A stretch of DNA of 64,000 bases from Thermophilibacter gallinarum (GCF_014982725.1 NZ_JADCJZ010000001.1:310001-374000), one strand, 5' to 3'. Counted from the stretch's first letter, positions 49,731 to 59,030 are shown. A program made the numbers and translations. The notes: generated by a model from the letters alone, not told the origin.

Positions 49731-49843
49731 TTCCGGGTGTGTACGAAATATCAACCTTGATGTTCTTCTCGGCAACTCGCCTATCTGCGGAAACGTGATC
49801 GTAAGGTACCGTATTAATATCGCAACTTCGTACACACTCGGAA
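49731..49843 (-). repeat. palindromic repeat family 3, copy 2 (reversed)
   Basis: 113-base element with arms TTCCGGGTGTGTACGAA and TTCGTACACACTCGGAA, differing at one position. Inside, read on the minus strand, are ATTAATACGGTACC, GATCACG, CGCAG and GAGAAGAACATCAA, the same words and order as copy 1. It lies just after the ABC permease stop. Confidence 0.85.
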
Positions 49844-49934
49844 GAGGAGGGGGCGACGCGCGCCCGCCGGGTGCATGCGCTCGGGTGGCTTCGGGTACAA
49901 TCTCCGCGTCGTGCGACCGAGGAAGGAACCCCCG

Positions 49935-51683
49935 ATGCCCAGCGAAGGCCCGAGCCTGAAGGACCTGTTCGACCAGATGCGCCGTGGCGGCGAGAAGGGC
50001 GGTGGCCCCGGCGACATCCCGCGCCCCGGTAGCTCGCTTTTCGACCGGCTCGCCACGTGGAGCCGGCGGGCGCTCATCGTGCTCGCGATCGCGGTCGTGG
50101 TCGCCCTCGTCGCGTGCTACTGGTGGTTCCACCCCTCGCTCAGCCTGCAGAGCATGCAGATCTGGACCTGGATCGTGGGAATCTGCCTCGCGGCCCTGCT
50201 GGTCCTGTCCGTGCTGGCGGCGCGCAGCGTAAAGAGCGCGAAGCTGTTCCGGCGCCTCATGGTCATCCCCGCGGCGCCGATCGTGGGCTTCGTCGTGGGC
50301 CTGCTGCTCTCCCAGCCCTTCTTCCCCGGCAACGCCGAGCGCTACGCGAGCGTGCTCAGCACCACCGACGGCGTCTTCGAGCAGGACATCGAGGAGGTCG
50401 ACTACTCCGAGGTCCCCGTCATCGACCGCGACTCCGCCATCCTCCTGGGCAACCGCGCGATGGGCTCCATCCCGGAGTACGTGAGCCAGTTCGAGATCGC
50501 GGACACCTACAGCCAGATCAACTACCAGGGCCGCCCCGTGCGCGTGAGCCCGCTCGTCTACGCGGACCTCTTCAAGTGGTTCTCCAACCGCGACTCCGGC
50601 ATCCCGGCGTACGTGCTCGTGGACATGGTGACCCAGGAGGCCAAGGTCGTGCGGCTGGACGAGCCGATCCTCTACTCCGATTCCGAGCCCCTCGCGCGCA
50701 ACGTGGACCGCCACGTGCAGCTCTCCTATCCCAGCCTCATGTTCGACCAGAAGTCCTTCGAGCTGGACGAGGACGGCCACCCTTGGTGGGTCTACCCGGT
50801 CCAGCGCCGCACGATCGGCACCTTTGGCGGCACGGACATCTACGCCGTGGTGCTCGTGGACGCCTGCACGGGCGAGACGGACTTCTACGCCGTGGAAGAG
50901 GTCCCCACGTGGGTGGACCGCGCCTATCCCTCCGACCTGCTGATCGAGCAGTACAACTGGAGCGGCATGTACGCGAACGGCTGGCTCAACTCGTGGCTCG
51001 GCCAGGAGGGCGTGGTGTGCACCACGCCGGGAACCAACGGCCAGCTGGGCTACAACTATATCGCGCAGGGCGAGGACATCTACCTCTACACGGGCGTGAC
51101 CTCCGTGACGGCCGACGACTCGAGCGTGGGCTTCATCCTGGTGAACCAGCGCACCGGCGAGTCGCACTTCTACCCGGTGGCGGGCGCGACGGAGGCCTCG
51201 GCCATGGCGAGCGCCGAGGGCCAGCTGCAGAACCTGCGCTACCAGGCAACCTACCCGATCCTGCTCAACGTGGCCGGCCAGCCCACCTACTTCGTGAGCC
51301 TCAAGGACGACGCGGGCCTGGTCAAGATGTTCGCGATGATCAACATCGAGCAGTACCAGAGCGTGGCCACCGGCTCCACGGTGGAGGAGTGCCAGGAGGC
51401 GTACCTCTCGCTGCTGGCGGCGGACGGCCTGCTCAGCGAGCAGGAGGCGGCCGACGCCTCGGTCACGGTTGAGGTCTCCGGCACGATCGCCACGATCGCG
51501 CAGGCCGTGGTGGACGGCAACTCGCACTTCTACGTCATGCTCGAGGGCGACGAGACGATCTACGACTTCGCCCTGCCGGGCCTGCTCGAGATCGTGACCT
51601 ACCAGCCGGGTGATGAGATCGCGTTCCGCTGCGGCGAGAAGACCGAGGAGGCCGCCACCGTCACGGTGGCCGACCTGCTGTAG
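49935..51683 (+). CDS. large membrane protein with extracytoplasmic domain, unknown function
   Basis: 582 residues. A soluble Gly/Pro-rich N-terminus is followed by three hydrophobic segments (about 44-64, 71-96, 104-127) and a large beta-rich C-terminal domain outside the membrane, with repeated TGESHFYPVAG / TGETDFYAVEE units around residues 310 and 415. ATG 49935 follows GGAAGGAACC. I know similar proteins in Actinobacteria and Clostridia only as conserved hypotheticals. Confidence 0.7.
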   Translation: MPSEGPSLKDLFDQMRRGGEKGGGPGDIPRPGSSLFDRLATWSRRALIVLAIAVVVALVACYWWFHPSLSLQSMQIWTWIVGICLAALLVLSVLAARSVKSAKLFRRLMVIPAAPIVGFVVGLLLSQPFFPGNAERYASVLSTTDGVFEQDIEEVDYSEVPVIDRDSAILLGNRAMGSIPEYVSQFEIADTYSQINYQGRPVRVSPLVYADLFKWFSNRDSGIPAYVLVDMVTQEAKVVRLDEPILYSDSEPLARNVDRHVQLSYPSLMFDQKSFELDEDGHPWWVYPVQRRTIGTFGGTDIYAVVLVDACTGETDFYAVEEVPTWVDRAYPSDLLIEQYNWSGMYANGWLNSWLGQEGVVCTTPGTNGQLGYNYIAQGEDIYLYTGVTSVTADDSSVGFILVNQRTGESHFYPVAGATEASAMASAEGQLQNLRYQATYPILLNVAGQPTYFVSLKDDAGLVKMFAMINIEQYQSVATGSTVEECQEAYLSLLAADGLLSEQEAADASVTVEVSGTIATIAQAVVDGNSHFYVMLEGDETIYDFALPGLLEIVTYQPGDEIAFRCGEKTEEAATVTVADLL

Positions 51684-51686
51684 CCG

Positions 51687-52691
51687 CTAGCGTGCCGAAC
51701 GGTCGTTGTTGACGGGCTGGTAGAAGAGGCGTGCGACCTCGGCGGGGTCGCGGGTCTGGCCGAGCGCCCACATGGTCTTGGCCACGAGCGCCTCGGTGGT
51801 CATGTCGTCGCCGCGCAGGATGCCGCACCGATCGGCGTAGGCGCGCCCGACCTCGTAGACGCCGAGGTCGAGGCCCTCCTCGGGGACCTGGGTGGTCACG
51901 ACGAGCGTGCGCCCGGACTCGACCCAGTCGTAGATGGCGCGCTGGTACGCCCCGTCGTAGGCCGGGATGCCGCCGATGCCGAAGGTCTCCAGGATCACGG
52001 CGTCGTAGTCCGAGGCCAGCAGCTCGAAAATGCTCGGCCGCAGCTCCGGCGTGAGCTTGAGGACGATCACGCGGTCGTCGAGCGCGTCGTAGAAGCGCGG
52101 CGCCCGCCCGTCCTTCTCGGCCTGCGCCACGCCGGTCGCGCGGACCACGCGCTCGCCGCGGACGTAGGCGAGCGGCGGGAAGTTCATGCTCGTGAACGCG
52201 TTGAAGCTCATGGTGCGCTGCTTGCGGGCGCGCGTGCCGCAGATGACCTCGCCGCCAAAGACCACGCTCACGTCGCAGGAGGCGGGGTCGCAGGCGTAGA
52301 GGACGCTGTGGTAGAGGTTGAGCTTGGCGTCGGTGAAGGGGTTGGCCATGGGCTGCTGCGAGCCGGTGAGCACGATGGGCTTCTCGCTGTCCTGGACCAG
52401 GTAGGAGAGGGCGGCGGCGGTGTAGGCCATGGTGTCGGTGCCGTGGAGGACGACGAAGCCGTCGTAGCGGTCGTAGGAGTCGCGGACCACGGAGGCGATC
52501 CGAAGCCAGTCGCGCGGGCGCATGTTGGTGCTGTCGATGTTCATGGGCTGAACGAAGTCCAGCTCGCAGAGGGTGTCCAGCAGCGGCACGCGCTCGGCGA
52601 GCTCGCGGCCCGTGAGCGTGGGCGCCAACCCGTCGCGCTCGGGCGTGGAGGCGATGGTGCCGCCGGTGGCTATGACCAGGACGCGGCTCAT
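51687..52691 (-). CDS. ansA: L-asparaginase
   Basis: 334 residues of the bacterial type I/II asparaginase fold. The first catalytic Thr lies in ATGGTIAST near 8-15 and the second in VLHGTDTMAYT near 82-90; GSQQPMANPFTDAKLNL and the FGIGGIPAYDG segment are typical. No signal peptide is seen, so it is cytosolic, hydrolysing Asn to Asp and ammonia. Its start overlaps the stop of the upstream HAD gene (ATGA). Confidence 0.93.
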   Translation of the reverse strand: MSRVLVIATGGTIASTPERDGLAPTLTGRELAERVPLLDTLCELDFVQPMNIDSTNMRPRDWLRIASVVRDSYDRYDGFVVLHGTDTMAYTAAALSYLVQDSEKPIVLTGSQQPMANPFTDAKLNLYHSVLYACDPASCDVSVVFGGEVICGTRARKQRTMSFNAFTSMNFPPLAYVRGERVVRATGVAQAEKDGRAPRFYDALDDRVIVLKLTPELRPSIFELLASDYDAVILETFGIGGIPAYDGAYQRAIYDWVESGRTLVVTTQVPEEGLDLGVYEVGRAYADRCGILRGDDMTTEALVAKTMWALGQTRDPAEVARLFYQPVNNDRSAR

Positions 52692-53515
52692 CGGGCATCG
52701 CCCAGCAGGAAGCGCTCGATCGCCTCGGCGCAGCCGTCGTGGTCGTTGTCGGCGACGACGACGTCGGCCGCCGCGCGCGCGTTGTCGTTGGCGTTGCCCA
52801 TGGCCACGCCGAGCCCCGCGGCGCGCAGCATGTCGAGGTCGTTGTCAGCGTCGCCCACGGCGATCGTCGCCGCGTGGTCGATGCCCAGGAGGTCCGCCAG
52901 GGCGAGAAGCCCGGTGGCCTTGGTCACCCCCTTGGGCGAGAACTCGAGGCTGGACTCCTCCGAGCGGGCGATCTCCGCCGGAAGGTCCCCCAGGCGCGCC
53001 GCCACGCGCTCGCGGGCCTCGGCGCTGGTGAAGTGGAAGATGAACTTCTGGTAGGTGGCGCCCGGGTCCAGCATCACGGGGCGGATGTCCTCCACCTGAC
53101 GTGCCGTCATGCGGTACATGTCCTGGTAGATGCCCATGTTGTAGCGAGGCATGCTCTCGACGTGCGAGGTCTGGCAGTAGAACCCCCAGCCCTGGAACAC
53201 GTCGATCATGGCGTCCTCGTCGCCCAGGGCCTCCAGGGCGCGCACGATGGCCTCGCGGTCCATGGGGGCCGCCGAGAGGACGCGGTGCTCGTGGAGGTCG
53301 TAGAGGACGGTCCCGTTGCAGCAGATCGCGTAGCGGACCGAGGCGAAGCTCTCCTGGTTGAGCTCGACCATTTGCGGGCAGCGCCCGGAGCTGATGGCGG
53401 CCACCTTGCCGGCCTCGGCCGCGCGCTCGAGGGCGCGGGTGGACGAGGGCAGGACCCGCTTCCTAGAGTCCAGCAGCGTCCCGTCCATGTCAAAGGCTAT
53501 GAGTTCGTAGGTCAT
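52688..53515 (-). CDS. Cof-type HAD hydrolase
   Basis: 275 residues with FDMDGTLLDSRKR near 8, SSGRCPQMV as motif II, a type IIB cap, SPKGVTKATGL with the motif III Lys and AVGDADNDLDML as motif IV. Very similar in layout to E. coli YidA-type sugar phosphatases. It is coupled to ansA. Fourth Cof-type HAD in this window. Confidence 0.93.
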   Translation of the reverse strand: MTYELIAFDMDGTLLDSRKRVLPSSTRALERAAEAGKVAAISSGRCPQMVELNQESFASVRYAICCNGTVLYDLHEHRVLSAAPMDREAIVRALEALGDEDAMIDVFQGWGFYCQTSHVESMPRYNMGIYQDMYRMTARQVEDIRPVMLDPGATYQKFIFHFTSAEARERVAARLGDLPAEIARSEESSLEFSPKGVTKATGLLALADLLGIDHAATIAVGDADNDLDMLRAAGLGVAMGNANDNARAAADVVVADNDHDGCAEAIERFLLGDAR

Positions 53516-53554
53516 GGGCGCTCCGCTCCGCAGGACGCGCCGGTCGGCGCAGGC

Positions 53555-55036
53555 CTACCGGTGGTAGTAGCCGCGGCGCTCGTACTTGGGCTCGCAGCAG
53601 ACGTTGATGCCGAGGTTGCGGTAGGTGCTCTTGTCGGCCTCGGAGAGGATGACCGAGAAGTACGCGTCGCAGCCGGCCAGCTGCTCGAGCGCGTCGACCG
53701 TCGCCTCCGCCTGGTCGTTGGTGGCGGAGGAGAGGGAGAGCGCGATGAGCATCTCGTCGGAGTGCAGGCGCGGGTTGTGGCTGCGCAGGTGGTCGGTCTT
53801 GAGGTGGCAGATGGGCACGAGGGCCTCGCTGCTCACCACGTAGGTCTCCTTGGGGATGCCCGCCATGTGCTTGGCGGCGTTGAGCAAAAGCGACGCCGCG
53901 GCGCCCATGAGGTCGGAGGTCTTTCCCGTCACGAGCTCCCCGTCGGGAAGCACCATGGCGGCCGCCGGGCCGCCGGTGGCCTCCTCCTTCTCGAGGGCCT
54001 TCTGGTGTGCGGGGGAGTAGTCGCAGGTCACGCCCGCCTGGCTCATGAGCAGCTCGATCTTGGCGAGCGCGTCCTCGCCCTCGCCGGTGCGGCGCAGCTC
54101 CTCGGCGGCGGCGAACCAGCGGCGCACGATCTCGTTCTTCGCGGCCTCCTGGCAGGCGTCGTCGTCGGAGATGCACAGGCCGACCATGTTGACGCCCATG
54201 TCCGTGGGGGACTGGTAGGGGCTCTCGCCGGCGATCTTCTCCATCATCGCCTTGAGCACGGGGAAGGTCTCCACGTCGCGGTTGTAGTTGACCGTGACGT
54301 CGCCGTAGGCCTCGAGGTGCCAGGGGTCGATGATGTTGCGGTCGTCGAGGTCGGCGGTGGCGGCCTCGTAGGCGATGTTCACCGGGTGCTTGAGCGGGAG
54401 GTTCCACACGGGGAAGGTCTCGTACTTGGCGTAGCCGGCCTGAACGCCGCGCTTGTTCTCGTGGTAGAGCTGGGAGAGGCAGGTCGCGAGCTTGCCCGAG
54501 CCGGGGCCGGGCGCCGTGACCACGACGAGCGGGTGGGTCGTCTCGATGTAGTCGTTCTTGCCGAAGCCCTCGTCGGAGACGATGTGGTCGACGTCGGAGG
54601 GGTAGCCGTCGATCAGGTAGTGGCGCCAGACCGAGACGCCCATGCCCTCGAGGCGGCGCTGGAAGGCCTCGGCGTGGGGCTGGCCGGTGAAGTGGGTGAT
54701 GCAGATGCCGCCAACCGTGAGGCCGCGCGCGCGGAACGAGTCCATGAGGCGCAGCGCGTCCTCCTCGTAGGTGATGCCGATGTCGGAGCGGCGCTTGGCG
54801 TTCTCGATGTTGTCGGCGTTGATGACGATGATGGCCTCGACGTCGTCGGCCAGGCTCTCGAGCATGCGGATCTTGGAGTCGGGCTCGAAGCCGGGCAGCA
54901 CGCGGCTCGCGTGGTAGTCGTCGAAGAGCTTGCCGCCGAACTCGAGGTAGAGCTTGCCGCCGAACTGCCCGATGCGCTCACGGATCTTCTCCGCCTGGAG
55001 GGAGATGTACTTGTCGTTGTCAAAGCCGATGCGCAT
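53555..55036 (-). CDS. DUF1846 family protein
   Basis: 493 residues matching the DUF1846 (UPF0371) family from end to end: MRIGFDNDKYISLQAEKIRERIGQF at the start, YLEFGGKLFDDYHASRVLPGF, the P-loop-like APGPGSGKLATCLSQLYHE near 175, and HLKTDHLRSHNPRLHSDEMLIALS near 410. Structures exist for relatives, but the enzymatic role is not established to my knowledge; ATP or phosphate binding is suggested. GAGAGGAGCCCC precedes ATG. Confidence 0.9.
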   Translation of the reverse strand: MRIGFDNDKYISLQAEKIRERIGQFGGKLYLEFGGKLFDDYHASRVLPGFEPDSKIRMLESLADDVEAIIVINADNIENAKRRSDIGITYEEDALRLMDSFRARGLTVGGICITHFTGQPHAEAFQRRLEGMGVSVWRHYLIDGYPSDVDHIVSDEGFGKNDYIETTHPLVVVTAPGPGSGKLATCLSQLYHENKRGVQAGYAKYETFPVWNLPLKHPVNIAYEAATADLDDRNIIDPWHLEAYGDVTVNYNRDVETFPVLKAMMEKIAGESPYQSPTDMGVNMVGLCISDDDACQEAAKNEIVRRWFAAAEELRRTGEGEDALAKIELLMSQAGVTCDYSPAHQKALEKEEATGGPAAAMVLPDGELVTGKTSDLMGAAASLLLNAAKHMAGIPKETYVVSSEALVPICHLKTDHLRSHNPRLHSDEMLIALSLSSATNDQAEATVDALEQLAGCDAYFSVILSEADKSTYRNLGINVCCEPKYERRGYYHR

Positions 55037-55226
55037 GGGGCTCCTCTCGTCAGTCTCAACGATAGGAAAGGGTAGCACGAGGACCGCCCGCTTCCAGCAA
55101 CAATTGAGGCCCTAACCGGGGAGATTTCCGAATTGTGTCACGCTTACGCGGGGAAAACACGCTTCAGGGCGTCAAGCGGTATCATGACTGATGCACATAA
55201 GGGTGCGAGAACTTTTGGGGGAAGTT

Positions 55227-56477
55227 ATGGACAAGAAGAACATCGTGTGCACGAGCTCCATTCTGGGGGCTGACATGCACGTCATCACCTATGGCAAGAA
55301 GGGCCTGCCGGTCGTCGTCTTCCCGACGCAGGGCCAGGAGCCGGAGAGCCTCGAGGAGGTCGGCGTCGTCGACGAGCTGGCCGACTACATCGACTCCGGC
55401 GTCATCCAGCTCTTCTGCACCGAGACCGTCGACGACGAGTCCTGGGGCGGCCAGGGCGATCCCGCCGAGCGCGCCGCGCGCCAGGAGAGCTACTACCACT
55501 ACGTCGTCGACGAGCTGGTGCCGCTGGTCAACAAGGTCAGCAAGTCCGGCGCTCGCCCGCTCGCGCTCGGCTTCGACGCCGGCGCCACCCAGGCCTCCAT
55601 CGTCGCGCTGCGCCGCCCGGACCTGTTCCAGGGCTGCGTCTGCCTCTCCGGCTGCTACGACGCCCGTCGCTACTTCGGCGACTGGATGGATGCCACGCTC
55701 TACGAGAACACGCCCTGCGCGTTCCTGCCCAACATGACGCCCGAGCACCCCTACGTGGCGGTGTACAACCAGCGTCAGCTGCTGTTCTGCACCGGCCAGG
55801 AGGCCTCCGAGGCCGACTCGCTGCGCTCCACGCGCGTGATGGACGAGCAGCTCGCGCGCCTGGGCGTCGAGGCCTGGTGCGACTACTGGGGCGCTGACGT
55901 GGCCCACACCTGGTTCTGGTGGAAGAAGCAGCTGCGCTACTTCCTGCCCATCGTGCTCGCCGACGTCGAGAAGACCACGGCTGCCGAGAAGCCCGCGAAG
56001 AAGCGCGCCACCACGCGCAAGAAGGCCGCCGCCCCCAAGGCTGCCGCCGCCGAGAAGAAGCCGGCTGCCGCCAAGGCCGCCACGGCCACGAAGACGACGG
56101 CCAAGGCCGCCGCCCCGAAGAAGGCCGCCACGACGGCCAAGGCCGCTGCCAAGCCGGCCGCCAAGAAGGCTGCCACGACGACCAAAGCCACCGCTGCCAA
56201 GGTTGCTGCCGCCCCGAAGAAGGTCGCCGCCAAGCCGGCCGCCGAGAAGACCGCGAAGGCCGCGACTCCTGCCAAGGCCGAGAAGCCTGCGGCGCCCGCC
56301 AAGGCGGTCAAGGCCACTGCCCCGGCGAAGGCCACCAAGGCGGCCACGCCCGCCAAGGCCGTGAAGCCCGCCGCCCCGGCCAAGGCCACCAAGGCTGCCG
56401 TTCCCGCCAAGGCGACCAAGCCCGCGACCCCGGCCAAGGCGACCAAGCCCGCCACCAAGGGCAAGGCCACCAAGTAA
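55227..56477 (+). CDS. esterase-like alpha/beta hydrolase with Ser-to-Asp nucleophile change and histone-H1-like tail
   Basis: 416 residues. Residues 1-245 match the esterase-D-like alpha/beta hydrolases (HVITYGKKGLPVVVFPTQ; DSGVIQLFCTETVDDESW; WWKKQLRYFLP). The nucleophile elbow reads LGFDAGAT where active relatives have GxSxG, so Asp replaces Ser and esterase activity is doubtful. Residues 247-416 are a Lys/Ala/Pro-rich, highly basic repeat (KAAAPK, KATKPA, PAKA units) like histone H1 or HU-tail proteins, suggesting DNA or polyanion binding. ATG 55227 has GGGGGAAG upstream. The ATP-grasp gene begins at the next base after the stop. Confidence 0.8.
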   Translation: MDKKNIVCTSSILGADMHVITYGKKGLPVVVFPTQGQEPESLEEVGVVDELADYIDSGVIQLFCTETVDDESWGGQGDPAERAARQESYYHYVVDELVPLVNKVSKSGARPLALGFDAGATQASIVALRRPDLFQGCVCLSGCYDARRYFGDWMDATLYENTPCAFLPNMTPEHPYVAVYNQRQLLFCTGQEASEADSLRSTRVMDEQLARLGVEAWCDYWGADVAHTWFWWKKQLRYFLPIVLADVEKTTAAEKPAKKRATTRKKAAAPKAAAAEKKPAAAKAATATKTTAKAAAPKKAATTAKAAAKPAAKKAATTTKATAAKVAAAPKKVAAKPAAEKTAKAATPAKAEKPAAPAKAVKATAPAKATKAATPAKAVKPAAPAKATKAAVPAKATKPATPAKATKPATKGKATK

Positions 56478-57704
56478 ATGAACTTCGTCTTCGTCTCGCC
56501 GCAGTTCCCCGAGGTCTACTGGCGGTTCTGCGCCGCGCTGCGGCGAGACGGGGCGCGAGTCCTCGGCATCGGCGACACCCCCTACGACCTTCTCTCCCCG
56601 GAGGTCCGCTCGTCTCTCGACGAGTACTACTGGGTCTCCAGCCTGGAGGACTACGACCAGGTCTACCGGGCCGTCGCGTTCTTCTCGTTCAAGTACGGCA
56701 AGGTGGACTGGATCGAGTCGAATAACGAGTTCTGGCTCGCCCAGGACGCGCGGCTTCGCGAGGACTTCAACGTCGCGAACGGACCGCGTCCCGGGCAGCT
56801 CGCCGTCTGGCAAAGCAAGGCGGCCCAGAAGCCGCTCTATGTCGCTGCCGGCGTCCCGACCGCCCGCCAGACCAGCCTCACCACCTTTGACGAGACGCGC
56901 TGGTTCATCGGGGAGATGGGCCACTTCCCGGTGTTCGCCAAGCCCGAGGTGGGCGTGGGGTCCGGCGGGACCCGCCTGCTCACGAGCGACGACGACCTGC
57001 GCGCCCTTCTCGCCGACCACGGCGACGTCCCGTACGTGGTCGAGCAGTACGTCGAGGGGGACATCTGCTCCTGGGACGCCATCCTGGACAGCCGCGGTGA
57101 GCCGCTCTTCGAGAACCAGGAGGAGTTCCCGCCCTCGATGGCCGACGTCGCCCAGAGGCAGCTCGACCTGACCTATCGCTCGCTGCCCGAGGTCGACCCC
57201 GCGCTGGCGCGGGCGGGTCGCGCGGTGGCGCGCGCCTTCGGCCTTGCCAGCCGCTTCGTCCACCTCGAGTTCTTCCGCCTCTCCCAGGACCGGCCGGGCC
57301 TGGGGTCCGCGGGCGACTACGTCGGCCTCGAGGTCAACGTCCGACCGCCCGGCGGCTCCACGCCCGAGATGGTTGGCTGGGCCCACGGCCTGGACGTCTT
57401 TCAGGCCTGGGCGGACATGGTCTGCTACGATGAGCTGCGGTGTGAGCCGTCCGGCGAGCCCTCCGTCTGCGTCTACGCCGCGCGTCGCGACGCCCATCGC
57501 TACGTCCACGCGCACGAGGACGTCCTGGCGCGCTGGGGCGACGCGATCGTCTCGTGCGGCCGCGTGGCGGACGCGCTCTCGGACGACCTGGGCAACCAGC
57601 AGTACACGGCGCGTTTCGCGACCTCGGAGGATGCCGACGAGTTCGTGGCCTACGTTCAGGCGAGGAGGCGCTTCGGTCATGGAGATCAGGCGAGCGACGA
57701 GTAG
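56478..57704 (+). CDS. ATP-grasp carboxylate-amine ligase-like protein
   Basis: 408 residues. An N-terminal pre-ATP-grasp Rossmann-like region (FVSPQFPEVYWRFCAALRRDGARVLGIGDTP) is followed by the ATP-grasp fold: PVFAKPEVGVGSGGTRLL near 155 (ATP-binding Lys), VVEQYVEGDICSWDAI near 194, and the metal site GLEVNVRPPGGSTPEM near 280. It likely joins a carboxylate to an amine or another nucleophile; substrates unknown. It starts directly at the upstream stop, and its end overlaps the GNAT gene by 26 bases. Confidence 0.87.
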   Translation: MNFVFVSPQFPEVYWRFCAALRRDGARVLGIGDTPYDLLSPEVRSSLDEYYWVSSLEDYDQVYRAVAFFSFKYGKVDWIESNNEFWLAQDARLREDFNVANGPRPGQLAVWQSKAAQKPLYVAAGVPTARQTSLTTFDETRWFIGEMGHFPVFAKPEVGVGSGGTRLLTSDDDLRALLADHGDVPYVVEQYVEGDICSWDAILDSRGEPLFENQEEFPPSMADVAQRQLDLTYRSLPEVDPALARAGRAVARAFGLASRFVHLEFFRLSQDRPGLGSAGDYVGLEVNVRPPGGSTPEMVGWAHGLDVFQAWADMVCYDELRCEPSGEPSVCVYAARRDAHRYVHAHEDVLARWGDAIVSCGRVADALSDDLGNQQYTARFATSEDADEFVAYVQARRRFGHGDQASDE

Positions 57705-58149
57705 GGACCTGGCGGGCGTGCACAGCCTGCTGAGCCAGGTGCTCGAGGTGCATGCGGCGGGCAGGCCGGACATCTTCCGCTCCGGCACGCGCAAGTACAC
57801 CGACGAGGAGCTTCTCGCCCTGTTCGAGGACGACGCCCATCCCGTGTTCGTGGCCGTGGACGACGATGGCGCCGTGCTCGGGCACGCCTTCTGCGAGGTC
57901 CAGGACTACCGGGCGTCAAACAGCTGGCAGCCCATCGTGAGCCTCTACATCGACGACATCTGCGTGGACGAGGCCCATCGCGGCTGCCACGTCGCCACCG
58001 CCCTCTACCAGCACGTCATTGCCTTCGCGCGCGAGTTGGGCTGCCACAACGTGACGCTCAACGTCTGGGAGTGCAACCCCGGCGCCCGCGCGTTCTACGA
58101 CGCGATGGGCATGACCCCGCTCAAGACCTGCCTGGAGCAGGTGCTGTAG
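57679..58149 (+). CDS. GNAT-family N-acetyltransferase
   Basis: 156 residues. The acetyl-CoA-binding motif A reads IDDICVDEAHRGCHVATALYQHVIAFARELGC near 92-123, followed by NVWECNPGARAFYDAMGM. It acetylates an amine of unknown type, possibly related to the ATP-grasp product since the genes overlap. The start is supported by GGAGGCG in the upstream coding end. Confidence 0.9.
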   Translation: MEIRRATSRDLAGVHSLLSQVLEVHAAGRPDIFRSGTRKYTDEELLALFEDDAHPVFVAVDDDGAVLGHAFCEVQDYRASNSWQPIVSLYIDDICVDEAHRGCHVATALYQHVIAFARELGCHNVTLNVWECNPGARAFYDAMGMTPLKTCLEQVL

Positions 58150-58165
58150 CGAGCGCCTGGGCGGA

Positions 58166-58396
58166 CTGCTTACGATTTTGGGGTAGTTGCAGGGCGCGAT
58201 GGTCTCCGCGCTTAAGAATCTGGGGTTGTTGTAGGTCCGCGGAGCCTCAGGGGCGCGTCCTTCTCGCCGTGCGAGCAATAAACCGCAGGTGGCGAGAAGA
58301 ACGTGATGCCGCAGGGTGCCGTGCAGGGTGCAACAACCCCAAAAGCCTAAGCAGCAGACCTGTCTTGCCCTGCAACTACCCTGAAATCCTAAGCAG
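58166..58396. repeat. nested palindromic repeat (family 4)
   Basis: Outer arms of 30 bases (58166-58195 and 58367-58396) share CTGCTTA...GGGTAGTTGCAGGGC and its complement. Inner arms (58210-58234 and 58328-58352) share CTTA...GGGGTTGTTG and its complement, and are themselves related to the outer arms. The centre holds CTTCTCGCC, GCAATAAACCGCAGG and GGCGAGAAGAACGTGATG, the same words as the family 3 core. It fills the gap between the GNAT gene and cysE. Confidence 0.85.
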
Positions 58397-58415
58397 AAAA
58401 GGTCCTGGGCGGCGC

Positions 58416-59030
58416 TCACGCCTCCATGACCCAGCTCTTGCCGAAGTCGTCGGTGACGCGGACCATGTCGCTGACGAGCGGGCACACGTGCGTGCGCACG
58501 ACGCGAGCCGGGTTGCCCACGACCGTGGTGTTGGCGGGCACGTTGTCCACCACGACCGAGCCCGCCCCGACGTAGGCCCCGTCGCCCACGGTAATGGCGC
58601 CGAGCAGGATGGACCCGGCGCCGATGAGGACGCCGTCGCCCACCGTCGGGTGGCGCTTGCCGCCATGCTTCCCGGTCATGCCGAGCGTGGCGTTCTGGTA
58701 CATGAGGCAGTCGTCGCCGATGACCGCGGTCCCGCCGATGACCACGCCGATCCCGTGGTCGACGGTGAAGCGGCGACCGATCTTCGCGGCGGGGTGGATG
58801 TCCGCGCCGTAGCGGATGCGCGAGCGCTTGGCGAGCCACAGGGCGAGCGTGCGGTGCCCGCGCTCGTAGAGCCAGTGCTGGCGGCGGTAGGCCCGCACGA
58901 TGCGAAATCCCACCGAGAAGCGCGTGACGTCGGCGACCGAGCCGGCGGAGGGGTCGCGCTTGAAGGCGGCCTCGGCGTCCTCGCGGATGAGCCTGCGCAG
59001 CTCCGACCAGGTTATCTTCTCGCCAGCCAT
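58416..59030 (-). CDS. cysE: serine O-acetyltransferase
   Basis: 204-residue left-handed beta-helix enzyme that acetylates serine for cysteine synthesis. The hexapeptide region includes GADIHPAAKIGRRFTVDHGIGVVIGGTAVIGDDCLMYQNATLG and GKRHPTVGDGVLIGAGS, with the catalytic His in VDHG and HP. ATG 59030 overlaps the cysK stop (TGATG), so the pair is translationally coupled and consistent with the cysteine synthase complex. Confidence 0.94.
   Translation of the reverse strand: MAGEKITWSELRRLIREDAEAAFKRDPSAGSVADVTRFSVGFRIVRAYRRQHWLYERGHRTLALWLAKRSRIRYGADIHPAAKIGRRFTVDHGIGVVIGGTAVIGDDCLMYQNATLGMTGKHGGKRHPTVGDGVLIGAGSILLGAITVGDGAYVGAGSVVVDNVPANTTVVGNPARVVRTHVCPLVSDMVRVTDDFGKSWVMEA

Noticed and set aside
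55980-56474. Non-coding AAGGCC-type repeat
   Set aside because: It is the in-frame Lys/Ala/Pro tail of the esterase-like protein.
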